NCBI GenBank assembly: GCA_903819975.1
Contig: CAIJFI010000015.1
Coordinates: 1 to 64,000 of the forward strand
Reading direction: 5' to 3'
DNA from: an uncultured Bacteroidota bacterium
GTDB lineage: Bacteria > Bacteroidota > Bacteroidia > Chitinophagales > Chitinophagaceae
DNA length: 64,000 nucleotides
A model generated the notes under the pieces. It saw only the letters and a list, made by a program, of their open reading frames with translations, ran no database searches and was not told the origin of the DNA. A program made the translations under genes and the position numbers. Of this stretch, positions 27,220 to 35,796 are shown in pieces (position 1 is the first letter of the stretch; each line of letters begins with the position of its first letter).

Positions 27220-27948
27220 TTAATTATATTCGTTCATTTTATCAAAATCATTTTTTGAAATTGAATAATACTGAATTTTATCCCCCACTTTAAATTTCGC
27301 CAACACACTTGGGTTAGGATCAAATATTTTCCACGGTGTTCTTCCTATTATCTGCCAACCTCCGGGGCTATCACTTGGATAAATGCCCGTTTGTAATCCT
27401 GCAATACCAACACTTCCAGCAATTACTTGCATTCTAGGTTTTTCATGTCTTGGCATTTGAATTTTTTCGTCAACTGTTCCCATGTATGCAAATCCAGGTA
27501 AAAAGCCAATGCTGTATACTTCATAAATTTTAGAAGTATGAATTTGAATAAGCGCATCAGTTGAAATATTTTTTGCTTTACTTAAACTTTCAATATCCAT
27601 AGCAAAAGGCATTTCATAACAAACGGGCACTGCTATTATTTCTTTACTTTCAATTAAACTAGTAGTTGGAATAAGGTCAAATTCATTTAAGATATGATTG
27701 CTAAATGCTACTAGATAATCTGTGGTGTTTTTTGAAGTATTTGAGAATTGAATAATGTCATATACCAATGTTAAAGTATGATAAGATGGTATAATGTCTT
27801 TAACTCCTGGCAATCCCTTTGATTTGATAAAATCGCTAAGCCTAGTAATGGTATGTACAATAAAAGGATCTATTTTTTCTTCAAGCGCAAACACAATGGC
27901 ATGATCTCCAAGTGAATACACTGACCATTTGTTGATTTTATGATACAT
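27220..27948 (-). CDS. pxpB: 5-oxoprolinase subunit PxpB (KipI-like)
   Basis: 242 residues from the ATG at 27948 (a TTG directly before it is ignored). Family marks: LGDHAIVFAL at the N-terminus, YSIGFLPGFAYMG and GGWQIIGRTPW near the C-terminus. In B. subtilis the homologue KipI also inhibits the sporulation kinase KinA; that role has no meaning here, while the 5-oxoprolinase activity has. It is the first gene of pxpB-pxpC-pxpA-transporter. Confidence 0.93.
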   Translation of the reverse strand: MYHKINKWSVYSLGDHAIVFALEEKIDPFIVHTITRLSDFIKSKGLPGVKDIIPSYHTLTLVYDIIQFSNTSKNTTDYLVAFSNHILNEFDLIPTTSLIESKEIIAVPVCYEMPFAMDIESLSKAKNISTDALIQIHTSKIYEVYSIGFLPGFAYMGTVDEKIQMPRHEKPRMQVIAGSVGIAGLQTGIYPSDSPGGWQIIGRTPWKIFDPNPSVLAKFKVGDKIQYYSISKNDFDKMNEYN

Positions 27949-28175
27949 CAAGTTGTAGATTTTATAGCCTTCACAAAAGATAATGGTTTTATCTCATTTT
28001 TAACCATAATTGTCTATTATTTGTAGTTTTCAATAATTGGCTATTCATTATAAATTGACAGCCCTTTTTTGCTTTGCCTAATTACAAAAAAAGTTAATTT
28101 AGTGGTCAATTCCAAAGCCTACACAATCTGACGCAAAAATTGTATAGTAATGGTATTTAAAATAAACAAGATTAT

Positions 28176-30452
28176 ATGAAAAGGATTTTTTTATTGCTTT
28201 TGACCGTTGTAATCATTGCAGTTGGTTTTGCTCAGACTACTAAGGATGCCAAGAAGCATCAATTTGTAACAACTTTAATGTCTAAAATGACATTAGATGA
28301 AAAATTGGGTCAGCTTAATTTGCCAGCATCAAGCGATTTTGTAACTGGTAGTGTAAGTAGTTCTGATATTGCAGATAAAGTTAAAGCAGGAAAAGTAGGT
28401 GGTGTATTTAATATTCGTTCAGTAACAAAAATTAAGGAACTGCAACAGTTTGCAGTGAACAATACAAGAATGCATATTCCATTATTATTTGGGATGGATG
28501 TAATTCATGGATATCGTACAATTTTCCCCATACCATTAGGAATGTCTGCGACTTGGGATATGTCATTAGTGGAACGTTCTGCACAAATTGCAGCGAGTGA
28601 AGCGAGTGCAGATGGTATTCAATGGACATTTTCTCCAATGGTTGACTTAACCAGAGATCCAAGATGGGGTAGAGTATCAGAAGGAAACGGTGAAGATGCT
28701 TTTTTAAGTTCAGCTATTGCAAAAGCCATGGTACATGGATATCAAGGGGATGATTTATCGGCACCCAATACTATTATTTCATGCGTTAAGCACTATGCAT
28801 TATATGGAGCTGCCGAAGGTGGTAGAGATTATAACACAACCGATATGAGTAGAGTAAGAATGTACAATGAATACTTTCCTCCTTATAAAGCTGCAGTTGA
28901 TGCCGGTGTTGGTTCGGTAATGGTTTCATTTAATGAAATTGATGGAGTGCCTGCATCTGGTAATAAATGGTTGGTAGATGATGTATTAAGAAAACAATGG
29001 AAATTTGGCGGCTTTGTGGTGTCAGATTATACAGGTATTCCTGAAATGTCTTCACATGGAATGGGAGATGCTCAAACTGTGAATGCCTTAGCAATGAATG
29101 CTGGGGTGGATATGGATATGGTAGGGGAAGGTTTTTTAAATACCATGAAAAAATCAATGGCAGAAGGTAAAGTAACATTGGCTCAAATTAATAAAGCATG
29201 TGAAAGAATATTAGTAGCTAAATATGATTTGGGTTTATTTGATGACCCATATCGTTATTGTAATGAAAAAAGATCTGCTACTGAAGTTTTTACTGCAGCG
29301 AATAGAGCAGAATCAAGAAAAATTGCAGCACAAAGTTTTGTATTATTAAAGAACAATAATGTGTTGCCAATTGCAACAGGAAAGACTATTGCATTGGTTG
29401 GGCCTTTAGCAAATGCAAAAGAAAACATGACGGGTACATGGAGTGTTGGTGCCGATAATTCACAGTCAGTAACATTATTAAAAGGGTTAACAGATGCTGT
29501 TGGCACCAATGGTAAAGTGGTTTATGCAAAGGGATCGAATTTAGAAGATGATGCAGAAATGCAAAATCGTCAAACTATGTTTGGAAAAGATATTACACGT
29601 GATAATAGAACTGCACAACAAATGATTGATGAAGCCTTAGCGGTAAGTGCCAATGCAGATGTCATTGTAGCTGCATTAGGCGAAGGTGCTGAGAGTAGCG
29701 GAGAATGTGCCTCTAAGTCAAATATAGATATTCCAGAGGCTCAAAAACGTTTATTAAAAGCTTTAGTAGCAACAGGTAAACCAGTTGCATTGGTATTATT
29801 TAATGGTCGTCCTATTACTTTAAATTGGGAAAAAGAAAATGTACCTGCAATTTTAGATGTTTGGTTTGCAGGTTCAGAAGCTGGAGATGCCATTGCAGAT
29901 GCATTGTTAGGCAAAGTAAATCCTTCAGGTAAATTAAGTATGAGTTTCCCTCAAAATGTGGGTCAAATTCCTATCTACTATAATCATAAAAATACAGGCC
30001 GTCCATTAACAGGAAAATGGTTTTCAAAGTTTCAATCTAATTATATTGATGTTAGTAATGAGCCATTGTATCCATTTGGATATGGGTTAAGCTATACTCA
30101 ATTTGAATATGGTGATATCCAATTATCTGCTAAAGAGTTAAAAGGGAACCAAAAATTAAAAGTAACTGTGAATGTAAAAAATACAGGATCAGTTGCAGGT
30201 AAGGAAGTGGTGCAATTGTATATAAGAGATGTAGTAGGTAGTATTACAAGACCAGTTCAGGAATTAAAAGGCTTTAATAAAATAGAGTTGGCTGCTGGCG
30301 AAACTAAAACTGTAAGTTTTGAAATCACTCCAGAGTCATTAAAATTCTACAATACAAATTTAAAATACGACTGGGAAGCAGGGGAATTTCAAATTATGGT
30401 TGGACCTAATTCACGCGACGTAAAAACAGTAAAAATAAACTGGAATAAGTAA
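28176..30452 (+). CDS. bglX: Exported GH3 beta-glucosidase (BglX-like)
   Basis: A 758-residue periplasmic glycosidase with signal peptide (1-19, ending GFAQ), GH3 N-terminal barrel with predicted nucleophile Asp284 in VVSDYTG, GH3 C-terminal domain (about 390-620) and a fibronectin III-like domain (about 665-745: YIRDVVGSITRPVQELKGF). Closest in layout to E. coli BglX, which splits beta-linked gluco-oligosaccharides. It faces a Nudix regulator, a Gfo/Idh enzyme and a symporter, which together suggest a small glycoside-use locus. The upstream gap (27949-28175, 227 bp) is AT-rich with no clear box. Confidence 0.93.
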   Translation: MKRIFLLLLTVVIIAVGFAQTTKDAKKHQFVTTLMSKMTLDEKLGQLNLPASSDFVTGSVSSSDIADKVKAGKVGGVFNIRSVTKIKELQQFAVNNTRMHIPLLFGMDVIHGYRTIFPIPLGMSATWDMSLVERSAQIAASEASADGIQWTFSPMVDLTRDPRWGRVSEGNGEDAFLSSAIAKAMVHGYQGDDLSAPNTIISCVKHYALYGAAEGGRDYNTTDMSRVRMYNEYFPPYKAAVDAGVGSVMVSFNEIDGVPASGNKWLVDDVLRKQWKFGGFVVSDYTGIPEMSSHGMGDAQTVNALAMNAGVDMDMVGEGFLNTMKKSMAEGKVTLAQINKACERILVAKYDLGLFDDPYRYCNEKRSATEVFTAANRAESRKIAAQSFVLLKNNNVLPIATGKTIALVGPLANAKENMTGTWSVGADNSQSVTLLKGLTDAVGTNGKVVYAKGSNLEDDAEMQNRQTMFGKDITRDNRTAQQMIDEALAVSANADVIVAALGEGAESSGECASKSNIDIPEAQKRLLKALVATGKPVALVLFNGRPITLNWEKENVPAILDVWFAGSEAGDAIADALLGKVNPSGKLSMSFPQNVGQIPIYYNHKNTGRPLTGKWFSKFQSNYIDVSNEPLYPFGYGLSYTQFEYGDIQLSAKELKGNQKLKVTVNVKNTGSVAGKEVVQLYIRDVVGSITRPVQELKGFNKIELAAGETKTVSFEITPESLKFYNTNLKYDWEAGEFQIMVGPNSRDVKTVKINWNK

Positions 30453-30459
30453 GGTAGTT

Positions 30460-30486
30460 CAAATAAATTGCCACGCTATTTATTTG
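30460..30486. repeat. Palindrome after bglX, copy A
   Basis: CAAATAAAT (30460-30468) and ATTTATTTG (30478-30486) form a 9-bp stem over a 9-nt loop. A near copy follows at 30561-30589. Confidence 0.8.
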
Positions 30487-30501
30487 AAAAAATCATAAGA
30501 G

Positions 30502-30549
30502 GCTATGTTTGGATTAAAATATATTTCAAGTATTTTAATCCAAACTAGC
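30502..30549. repeat. Long hairpin between bglX and the Nudix gene
   Basis: GTTTGGATTAAAATA (30507-30521) is perfectly complementary to 30531-30545, and GCTA (30502-30505) continues the stem with 30546-30549 after a one-base bulge: 19 bp in all. No T-run follows on either strand, so a simple terminator is not certain. Confidence 0.8.
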
Positions 30550-30560
30550 TACCAGGAACC

Positions 30561-30589
30561 CCAAATAAATTGCTTTGCTATTTATTTGG
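30561..30589. repeat. Palindrome after bglX, copy B
   Basis: CCAAATAAAT (30561-30570) pairs with ATTTATTTGG (30580-30589). The loop TGCTTTGCT differs from copy A, but the flank (AAATCAT-AGAG) is shared, so copies A and B are a direct repeat pair of about 45 bp. Confidence 0.8.
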
Positions 30590-30605
30590 AAATCATTAGA
30601 GAAAT

Positions 30606-30647
30606 ATGGAAGTTGGTAATAAATTCTTCGAATTTACCAACTTCCAT
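30606..30647. terminator. Hairpin at the 3' end of the Nudix gene
   Basis: Bases 30606-30617 pair with 30636-30647 (12 bp), and 30621-30626 pair with 30630-30635 (6 bp) with a 3-nt bulge. It covers the last five codons and stop of the Nudix gene. There is no strong T-run, so termination is a guess. Confidence 0.4.
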
Positions 30648-31419
30648 ACAATCCCTCTTTCAGTGCCTTTTGATATTTCTTATCGTTAAAAGTATATAGG
30701 AAGGGGGCTTTGTGAGCACCGCCTTTTCTTGTTTCTGTTAATTTGTTAAGAATACCAAAGCTGATCATTTTACGCTGAAAATTTCTTCTATCAAGTTTTT
30801 GACCAAGAATAGTTTCATATAATTTTTGTAGCTCAGGCATCGTAAATTTCTTAGGGAGTAAATTGCGACCAATAGGAAGGTAGGCAAGTTGTGTTCTAAG
30901 AGATTCTAATGCTTTTAAAATAATGGATTCGTGGTCCATCATTAGATTGGTTAGTTTGTTTATATCAATCCATTCGGCTCCTTCGTTAGGAATTGAATGA
31001 TCAATTTTCACTTCGGTAAAGTCTATCAATGCGTAATAACCAATGGTAATAAACCTTTGTAACAACCAATTGTCTTTAGGGATTTTAATCCCGTATTCAA
31101 GATACCTATTTTGATGAATTGATGCATCAGAGCGGTATGGTTCACCAAAAGCATTAAACTGCTGCAAGAAAATATTATCAACTCCAGTGCGTTCGTGTAA
31201 AACACGATAAGCAGCTTGATCAATAGTTTCTTCTTTGTAAATAAAACCACCAGGCAATGCAAGTTTATTGGATTGCGTTACTTTTAACAACAATACTTTT
31301 AAAATGTTTTCATGAAATCCAAAAATGGCACAGTCCACAGAGATGCCAGGTTGGTATATCTTGTCTCCTTTTTCTAAAACAACTTTAAAATTATTAGGTA
31401 GGGGTGCCTTTTTTGCCAT
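30634..31419 (-). CDS. Nudix-domain transcriptional regulator (NrtR/AraR-like)
   Basis: 261 residues: N-terminal Nudix domain (about 22-160) and a C-terminal winged-helix region (about 170-255; KFTMPELQKLYETILGQKLDRRNFQRKM). The Nudix box is degenerate: GGFIYKEETIDQAAYRV then LHERTGV, so the REUxEE core is RVLHER and pyrophosphatase activity is doubtful. This is the pattern of Nudix regulators that bind sugars or nucleotides, such as NrtR and Bacteroides AraR. It lies 5 bp after the Gfo/Idh gene and faces bglX, so control of this sugar locus is inferred. Confidence 0.85.
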   Translation of the reverse strand: MAKKAPLPNNFKVVLEKGDKIYQPGISVDCAIFGFHENILKVLLLKVTQSNKLALPGGFIYKEETIDQAAYRVLHERTGVDNIFLQQFNAFGEPYRSDASIHQNRYLEYGIKIPKDNWLLQRFITIGYYALIDFTEVKIDHSIPNEGAEWIDINKLTNLMMDHESIILKALESLRTQLAYLPIGRNLLPKKFTMPELQKLYETILGQKLDRRNFQRKMISFGILNKLTETRKGGAHKAPFLYTFNDKKYQKALKEGLYGSW

Positions 31420-31424
31420 ACTAA

Positions 31425-32615
31425 TTAGTTAATAATCTGCTCGGTAATTTTGCCAGTTGTTTTATTTTTTAAGATTAATTTTTTAGCACCATAATGCGTC
31501 ATTTCCTCTTTAACTAAATAATGTTCGGCATCATATTCAACTAAATGACTTTCTTTTGTCAGTCCTTCTTGACCTCGCCAAATATCTAATTTAACAGGTT
31601 CCCATAATTTAGTCTTAGCCGATTTATAAGCAGCATCTAAAATACAGTTAACTACGTAGCCGTCATAAAAAGTTTCCTTTGGTGCTACTCCTTTTTCCAT
31701 TGAGTTAAACATATCCATGAACATATGGTTGTAGCCTAGTTCATTTAATTCATCACCAACAGGGAATAACCATCCACGATCGCTCTCAGCTTTTTCAGCA
31801 ATATAGTCTCCACCTTTTCCAGTAGTAAACATTTCAAAACCGGTACGTAAGAAACTATTTATCCAAATGGTTCCTTCGGTACCCATTACTTCGTCTCTTA
31901 AATCTAAACCACCTCTAAATGTCCAGCTTACTTCAAATTGACCAATGGCACCATTCTCATATTTAACCAAGCCAATTGCATGATCTTCTGCATCGATGGG
32001 TTTAACCTGCGTATCTGCCCAACACATTACTTCTACTGGTTTAATATCTTTTCCAATATAACTTCTTGAAATTTCTACGCAATGACATCCAAGGTCTAAA
32101 ATACATCCACCTCCAGCTTGCTCAATATCCCAAAACCAATCACTGTGTGGGCCAGGGTGGGTCTCACGAGACTTAGCCCAAAGAATGCGTCCTACAGCGC
32201 CTTCTTTAACACTTTGGCTTGCCTTAATAAACTTAGGGGTATATACTAAGTCTTCAAGGTATCCATTAAAAATACCGGCTTCTTCTACAGCAATCAACAT
32301 TCTTTTTGCTTCATCACTATTACGGCCTAATGGCTTTGTAGTCATGACTGCTTTTTTATGTTTGCAACAAAGCATCACCGCTATTTCATGAATGTTATTA
32401 GGTAGTGATATACAAACCACATCCACATCGGGGTGTGCAATAGCGGCTTCCATATCTGTAGTCCAATGAGCACAATTATAATCTGCAGCAAATTTTACAG
32501 CCGATTCTTCTCGTCTTGCATAAATACTCACCACTTTATCTTTACTTCTATAACCTTGCAGGGCATCAGCATAAAAACGGCCAATGAATCCTGCTCCTAA
32601 CATTGCAATACGCAT
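31425..32615 (-). CDS. Gfo/Idh/MocA family oxidoreductase
   Basis: A 396-residue NAD(P)-dependent dehydrogenase: Rossmann motif GAGFIGRF at 7-14, TTKPLGR (the conserved Lys-Pro), and GGGCILDLGCHCVEI matching the family's catalytic Asp/His segment. No signal peptide, so cytoplasmic. Members oxidise sugars, inositols or glycosides; this subgroup often lies in Bacteroidota sugar loci. Substrate unknown. Downstream of the symporter gene after 70 bp with a terminator-like hairpin between them. Confidence 0.9.
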   Translation of the reverse strand: MRIAMLGAGFIGRFYADALQGYRSKDKVVSIYARREESAVKFAADYNCAHWTTDMEAAIAHPDVDVVCISLPNNIHEIAVMLCCKHKKAVMTTKPLGRNSDEAKRMLIAVEEAGIFNGYLEDLVYTPKFIKASQSVKEGAVGRILWAKSRETHPGPHSDWFWDIEQAGGGCILDLGCHCVEISRSYIGKDIKPVEVMCWADTQVKPIDAEDHAIGLVKYENGAIGQFEVSWTFRGGLDLRDEVMGTEGTIWINSFLRTGFEMFTTGKGGDYIAEKAESDRGWLFPVGDELNELGYNHMFMDMFNSMEKGVAPKETFYDGYVVNCILDAAYKSAKTKLWEPVKLDIWRGQEGLTKESHLVEYDAEHYLVKEEMTHYGAKKLILKNKTTGKITEQIIN

Positions 32616-32642
32616 TTGAATAAATATTATGTTTTGAAAAAT

Positions 32643-32673
32643 AAAAAAAGCCTACCCCAAAGGATAGGCTTTT
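32643..32673 (-). terminator. Terminator after the MFS symporter gene
   Basis: AAAAGCCTA (32646-32654) pairs with TAGGCTTTT (32665-32673); on the minus strand it runs into seven T residues. It sits between the symporter and the Gfo/Idh gene, so it may be partial. Confidence 0.8.
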
Positions 32674-32685
32674 AGAAATATAAAT

Positions 32686-33876
32686 TTAGGCAGCAGCAAT
32701 TTCTTTTTTCTCATTAAATCCAATAATGAAAGCAATTAATACTGCACCTGCAATAGCTGCCGGCATTAACCAGATGCTAGTCCAGTCGTGGCCAGTTGCT
32801 GTTTTGTGTTGGTCTACTACATAACCACTATACCAAGTGCCTATAAACATACCTACACCATAGGTGGCAAATGTAAATAATCCTTGAGCTGCATTTTTAA
32901 TAGACTCACCTGCTTTTTTCTCTGTGTACATGTAACCAGTTACAAAGAAGAAGTCGTAGCATACTCCATGTAAAATGATACCTGCATATAACATCCAACT
33001 TGCATCCATGGTGCCGTATGCAAAACATACATAACGTAAAATCCATGCGCTCATTCCTAAAATAAGCATCTTTTTAACGCCAATTTTATTAAACATAAAT
33101 GGAATCGCTAAAATGAATAATGCTTCTGACATTTGGCCCATAGTCATTTTTCCAGCAGCGTTTTCTAAACCCACTTCGTTTAAGAATGGATTAGCAAAAC
33201 CATAGTAGAAAGATAGTGGGATACAAATTAAAATAGCAGCACCGAAAAATATTAAGTAAGATTTTTCTTTTAATAATACAAATGCATCCTTGCCTAAAAT
33301 ACTTGCAGCAGATGTTTTTGTGCCAGCCCCTTTTGGAGGAGTGTTAGGCAAGATAAAACTAATAACTCCTAATGCTAAGGAAATAGCAGCAGCGACATGG
33401 AACGTGCCAGCAGTTTTTTCGATACCTAATTTTGCAATAATCAAACCTGCAACAATCCAGCCTAAGGTTCCAAATACGCGGATCCAAGGGAATTGTTTTC
33501 CTGGGTCAGTCATTTGAGCAAAAGCAACACTATTACTTAATGCAATAGTTGGCATGTATAATAAAGAGTAAACTAAAATCACCCAGTAAAAGCTACTATT
33601 ATCTACTTTGGTAGCATAAAATAATAAAGCAGCACCTACTAAATGCAATACGCCCATTATTTTTTGAGCAGCAAAAAATTTGTCAGCAATCATACCAACA
33701 AAGAAAGGAGAGATGATTGTTGCTATTGCGCCTGCACTATATGCAGCTCCAATATCAACTCCTTTTGATCCTAATACCTCGCCCATATAAGTTCCCATTG
33801 TTACATACCATGCCCCCCAAATATAATATTGAAGGAACATCATGGCAGATAATAAAATACCTGTTTTTAATTTCAT
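32686..33876 (-). CDS. MFS transporter, nucleoside:H+ symporter-like
   Basis: A 396-residue inner-membrane protein with 12 predicted helices, resembling the NupG/XapB nucleoside:H+ symporter family (start MMFLQYYIWGAWYVTMGTY). In Bacteroidota this family often travels with Gfo/Idh and sugar isomerase genes, so it may carry a sugar or glycoside rather than a nucleoside. It is first in the minus-strand run symporter, Gfo/Idh, Nudix. Confidence 0.87.
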   Translation of the reverse strand: MKLKTGILLSAMMFLQYYIWGAWYVTMGTYMGEVLGSKGVDIGAAYSAGAIATIISPFFVGMIADKFFAAQKIMGVLHLVGAALLFYATKVDNSSFYWVILVYSLLYMPTIALSNSVAFAQMTDPGKQFPWIRVFGTLGWIVAGLIIAKLGIEKTAGTFHVAAAISLALGVISFILPNTPPKGAGTKTSAASILGKDAFVLLKEKSYLIFFGAAILICIPLSFYYGFANPFLNEVGLENAAGKMTMGQMSEALFILAIPFMFNKIGVKKMLILGMSAWILRYVCFAYGTMDASWMLYAGIILHGVCYDFFFVTGYMYTEKKAGESIKNAAQGLFTFATYGVGMFIGTWYSGYVVDQHKTATGHDWTSIWLMPAAIAGAVLIAFIIGFNEKKEIAAA

Positions 33877-33994
33877 AAGTGTGGTTTTAAGCTTTTATAA
33901 TCGTTTGTTAAGCGCATTCAATATACTAATAAATCTTAAAAATAGTACCTAGAAATCCTCATTTTTATCCTTCAATGCGTTTGTAGGACACAAA

Positions 33995-34028
33995 TAAAAA
34001 GCCCTATAACATGTTGATGCTATAGGGC
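33995..34028 (-). terminator. Terminator of metZ
   Basis: GCCCTATA (34001-34008) pairs with TATAGGGC (34021-34028), with a CAT/ATG inner pairing; the minus strand continues into five T residues. Confidence 0.85.
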
Positions 34029-34052
34029 GGTAATAATTGAGAGGGATAATCT

Positions 34053-35222
34053 TTAGCAAGCTTCTAATGCCTGCAAGATATCAGCTAAAATGTCTTCCTT
34101 GTGTTCTAGTCCAGTAGAGATGCGAATAAGTCCTGGCGTGATACTCACTGCTTGTCTTTCGGCCTCAGATAATTTTGCGTGTGTAGTGCTTGCAGGATGC
34201 GATGCAATACTGCGTGTATCACCAAGGTTCGCTGTCATTGAAAGCATTTTTAAACTATTTAAAAAGGTTATTCCTGATTCAATACCGCCTTTTAATTCAA
34301 AACAAACAATTCCTCCACCATTCTTCATTTGCTTTTTTGCAATTTCATAATGAGGGTGAGATGTTAAGAAAGGATATTTTACAAAATTGATTTTCGCATT
34401 ACCTTGTAATTGTTCAGCTATATATAAAGCATTGCTGCAATGACGTTCCATTCTTACTTCTAAAGTCTCTAAACTTTTACTTAATACCCATGCATTAAAA
34501 GGAGAAAGAGATGGCCCCGTGCTTCGGCAGAATAAATAAATTTCCTTTATTAAATCTTTACGACCAACTACTGCACCGCCCAATACACGGCCTTGTCCAT
34601 CAATCCATTTAGTGGCAGAGTGTACAACTAAGTCTGCACCCAAATCAATTGGAGTTTGTCCAATAGGAGTGGCAAAGCAATTGTCTACGTTTAATATTAC
34701 GTTGTGTTTTTTTGCGATTGCACTTACCATACTAATGTCCACCACATCCAATCCTGGATTGGTTGGCGTTTCTAAATAAATCATTTTAGTTTGAGGTGTG
34801 ATGGCTGCTTCCCATTCAGCTGCAGTGGCACTTGCGCCCACATAACTAAAATCAATTCCGTATTTAGGTAAGTATTTTGAAATCACGGTATGTGTACTTC
34901 CAAAAATAGAGTTACAAGACAAAATATGGTCGCCTTTTTTTAATAAGGCCATGAATGATCCAAAAACTGCACTCATTCCAGATGCAGTAGCAAAGCCAGC
35001 TTCAGCGTTTTCTAAAACACATAATCTGTCCACAAATTCTTTAACTGAAGGATTCGAAAAACGACTATAAATATTCGCATCGGTTTCGTCAGCAAATGCA
35101 GCACGCATGTCCTCGGCATTATCAAAAGTAAAACTACTTGTTAAAAATAATGGAGAAGAATGTTCGTGTTGTGGAGTTTGAGGAACCCTTGTTCTAATTA
35201 ATTTGGATTGATTATGCTTCAT
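34053..35222 (-). CDS. metZ: O-succinyl/O-acetylhomoserine sulfhydrylase (MetZ-type)
   Basis: A 389-residue PLP enzyme of the Cys/Met metabolism family. The Schiff-base lysine is predicted at 205 in HSATKWIDGQGRVLGG, a context typical of MetZ rather than of cystathionine gamma-synthase; YSRFSNPS and ETPTNPGL are also intact. It would convert an acylhomoserine plus sulfide to homocysteine. metX nearby makes the acylhomoserine, which supports direct sulfhydrylation. MetB cannot be excluded by sequence alone. Confidence 0.85.
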   Translation of the reverse strand: MKHNQSKLIRTRVPQTPQHEHSSPLFLTSSFTFDNAEDMRAAFADETDANIYSRFSNPSVKEFVDRLCVLENAEAGFATASGMSAVFGSFMALLKKGDHILSCNSIFGSTHTVISKYLPKYGIDFSYVGASATAAEWEAAITPQTKMIYLETPTNPGLDVVDISMVSAIAKKHNVILNVDNCFATPIGQTPIDLGADLVVHSATKWIDGQGRVLGGAVVGRKDLIKEIYLFCRSTGPSLSPFNAWVLSKSLETLEVRMERHCSNALYIAEQLQGNAKINFVKYPFLTSHPHYEIAKKQMKNGGGIVCFELKGGIESGITFLNSLKMLSMTANLGDTRSIASHPASTTHAKLSEAERQAVSITPGLIRISTGLEHKEDILADILQALEAC

Positions 35223-35281
35223 GCTACTTGTATTAAAATGTGTTCTTGCTAAATTTGATTCAGGGGTGTTGAAAAATTAAA

Positions 35282-35701
35282 TTATAAAATTTCAACAGTC
35301 CAAGTGATGTTTGCGCCAGCTGCTCTCAATGTTGCAGCAACCGAACAATATTTATCCATAGAAAGGGCGCATGCTTTTTCGGCTCTTTCTTGTGTCATGG
35401 TTCCTTTTAATTTAAAAACAATATGGATGGTTTCCCATAAAGCAGGTTCTTTACCAACTTGACGTTCTCCATTTATTTCCATTTCAAATATTTCAATGGC
35501 TTCTTTTTGCTTCTTTAATATCATCACAACATCTACACCGCTACAGCCACCTAATGCACTTAATATAGCTTGCATAGGTCTAACGCCATTGCCGTGTCCA
35601 CCCTGATCCACAGGAATATCCATTGTCATGGTTTGTCCAGCTTCATCGGTAGTTACAAATTGATAATCGTCGTCTATTCGCTTTAAATTGATAGTAGCCA
35701 T
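35282..35701 (-). CDS. OsmC family protein
   Basis: A 139-residue OsmC/Ohr-fold protein. The two conserved redox cysteines are Cys53 (LGGCSGVD) and Cys119 (DKYCSVAAT). Relatives reduce organic or inorganic peroxides, but the YhfA-like branch has no proven role. It sits 59 bp upstream of metZ on the same strand and divergent from metX; an association with sulfur metabolism is possible only as inference. Confidence 0.9.
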   Translation of the reverse strand: MATINLKRIDDDYQFVTTDEAGQTMTMDIPVDQGGHGNGVRPMQAILSALGGCSGVDVVMILKKQKEAIEIFEMEINGERQVGKEPALWETIHIVFKLKGTMTQERAEKACALSMDKYCSVAATLRAAGANITWTVEIL

Positions 35702-35740
35702 AGGTTAATGCTTGTTAGTATATAAGAAGTATAAAATTTG

Positions 35741-35748
35741 TACCTTTG
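35741..35748 (+). promoter_or_regulatory. -7 box of metX
   Basis: TACCTTTG, a full TAnnTTTG match, 48 bp before the ATG. The longest metX frame would begin at the TTG within this box, which argues against that start. Confidence 0.58.
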
Positions 35749-35796
35749 ACAAAGGTAATTCAAATAGATACTTATTTAGCAATAGAATTCGAAAAA

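Noticed and set aside
30505..30699. 64-codon plus-strand frame after bglX
   Set aside because: It spans the palindrome cluster and the Nudix 3' end; no domain or usual composition.
35749..35796. SAM-II riboswitch in the metX leader
   Set aside because: The 48-nt leader is AT-rich and lacks the conserved pseudoknot bases of SAM-II.
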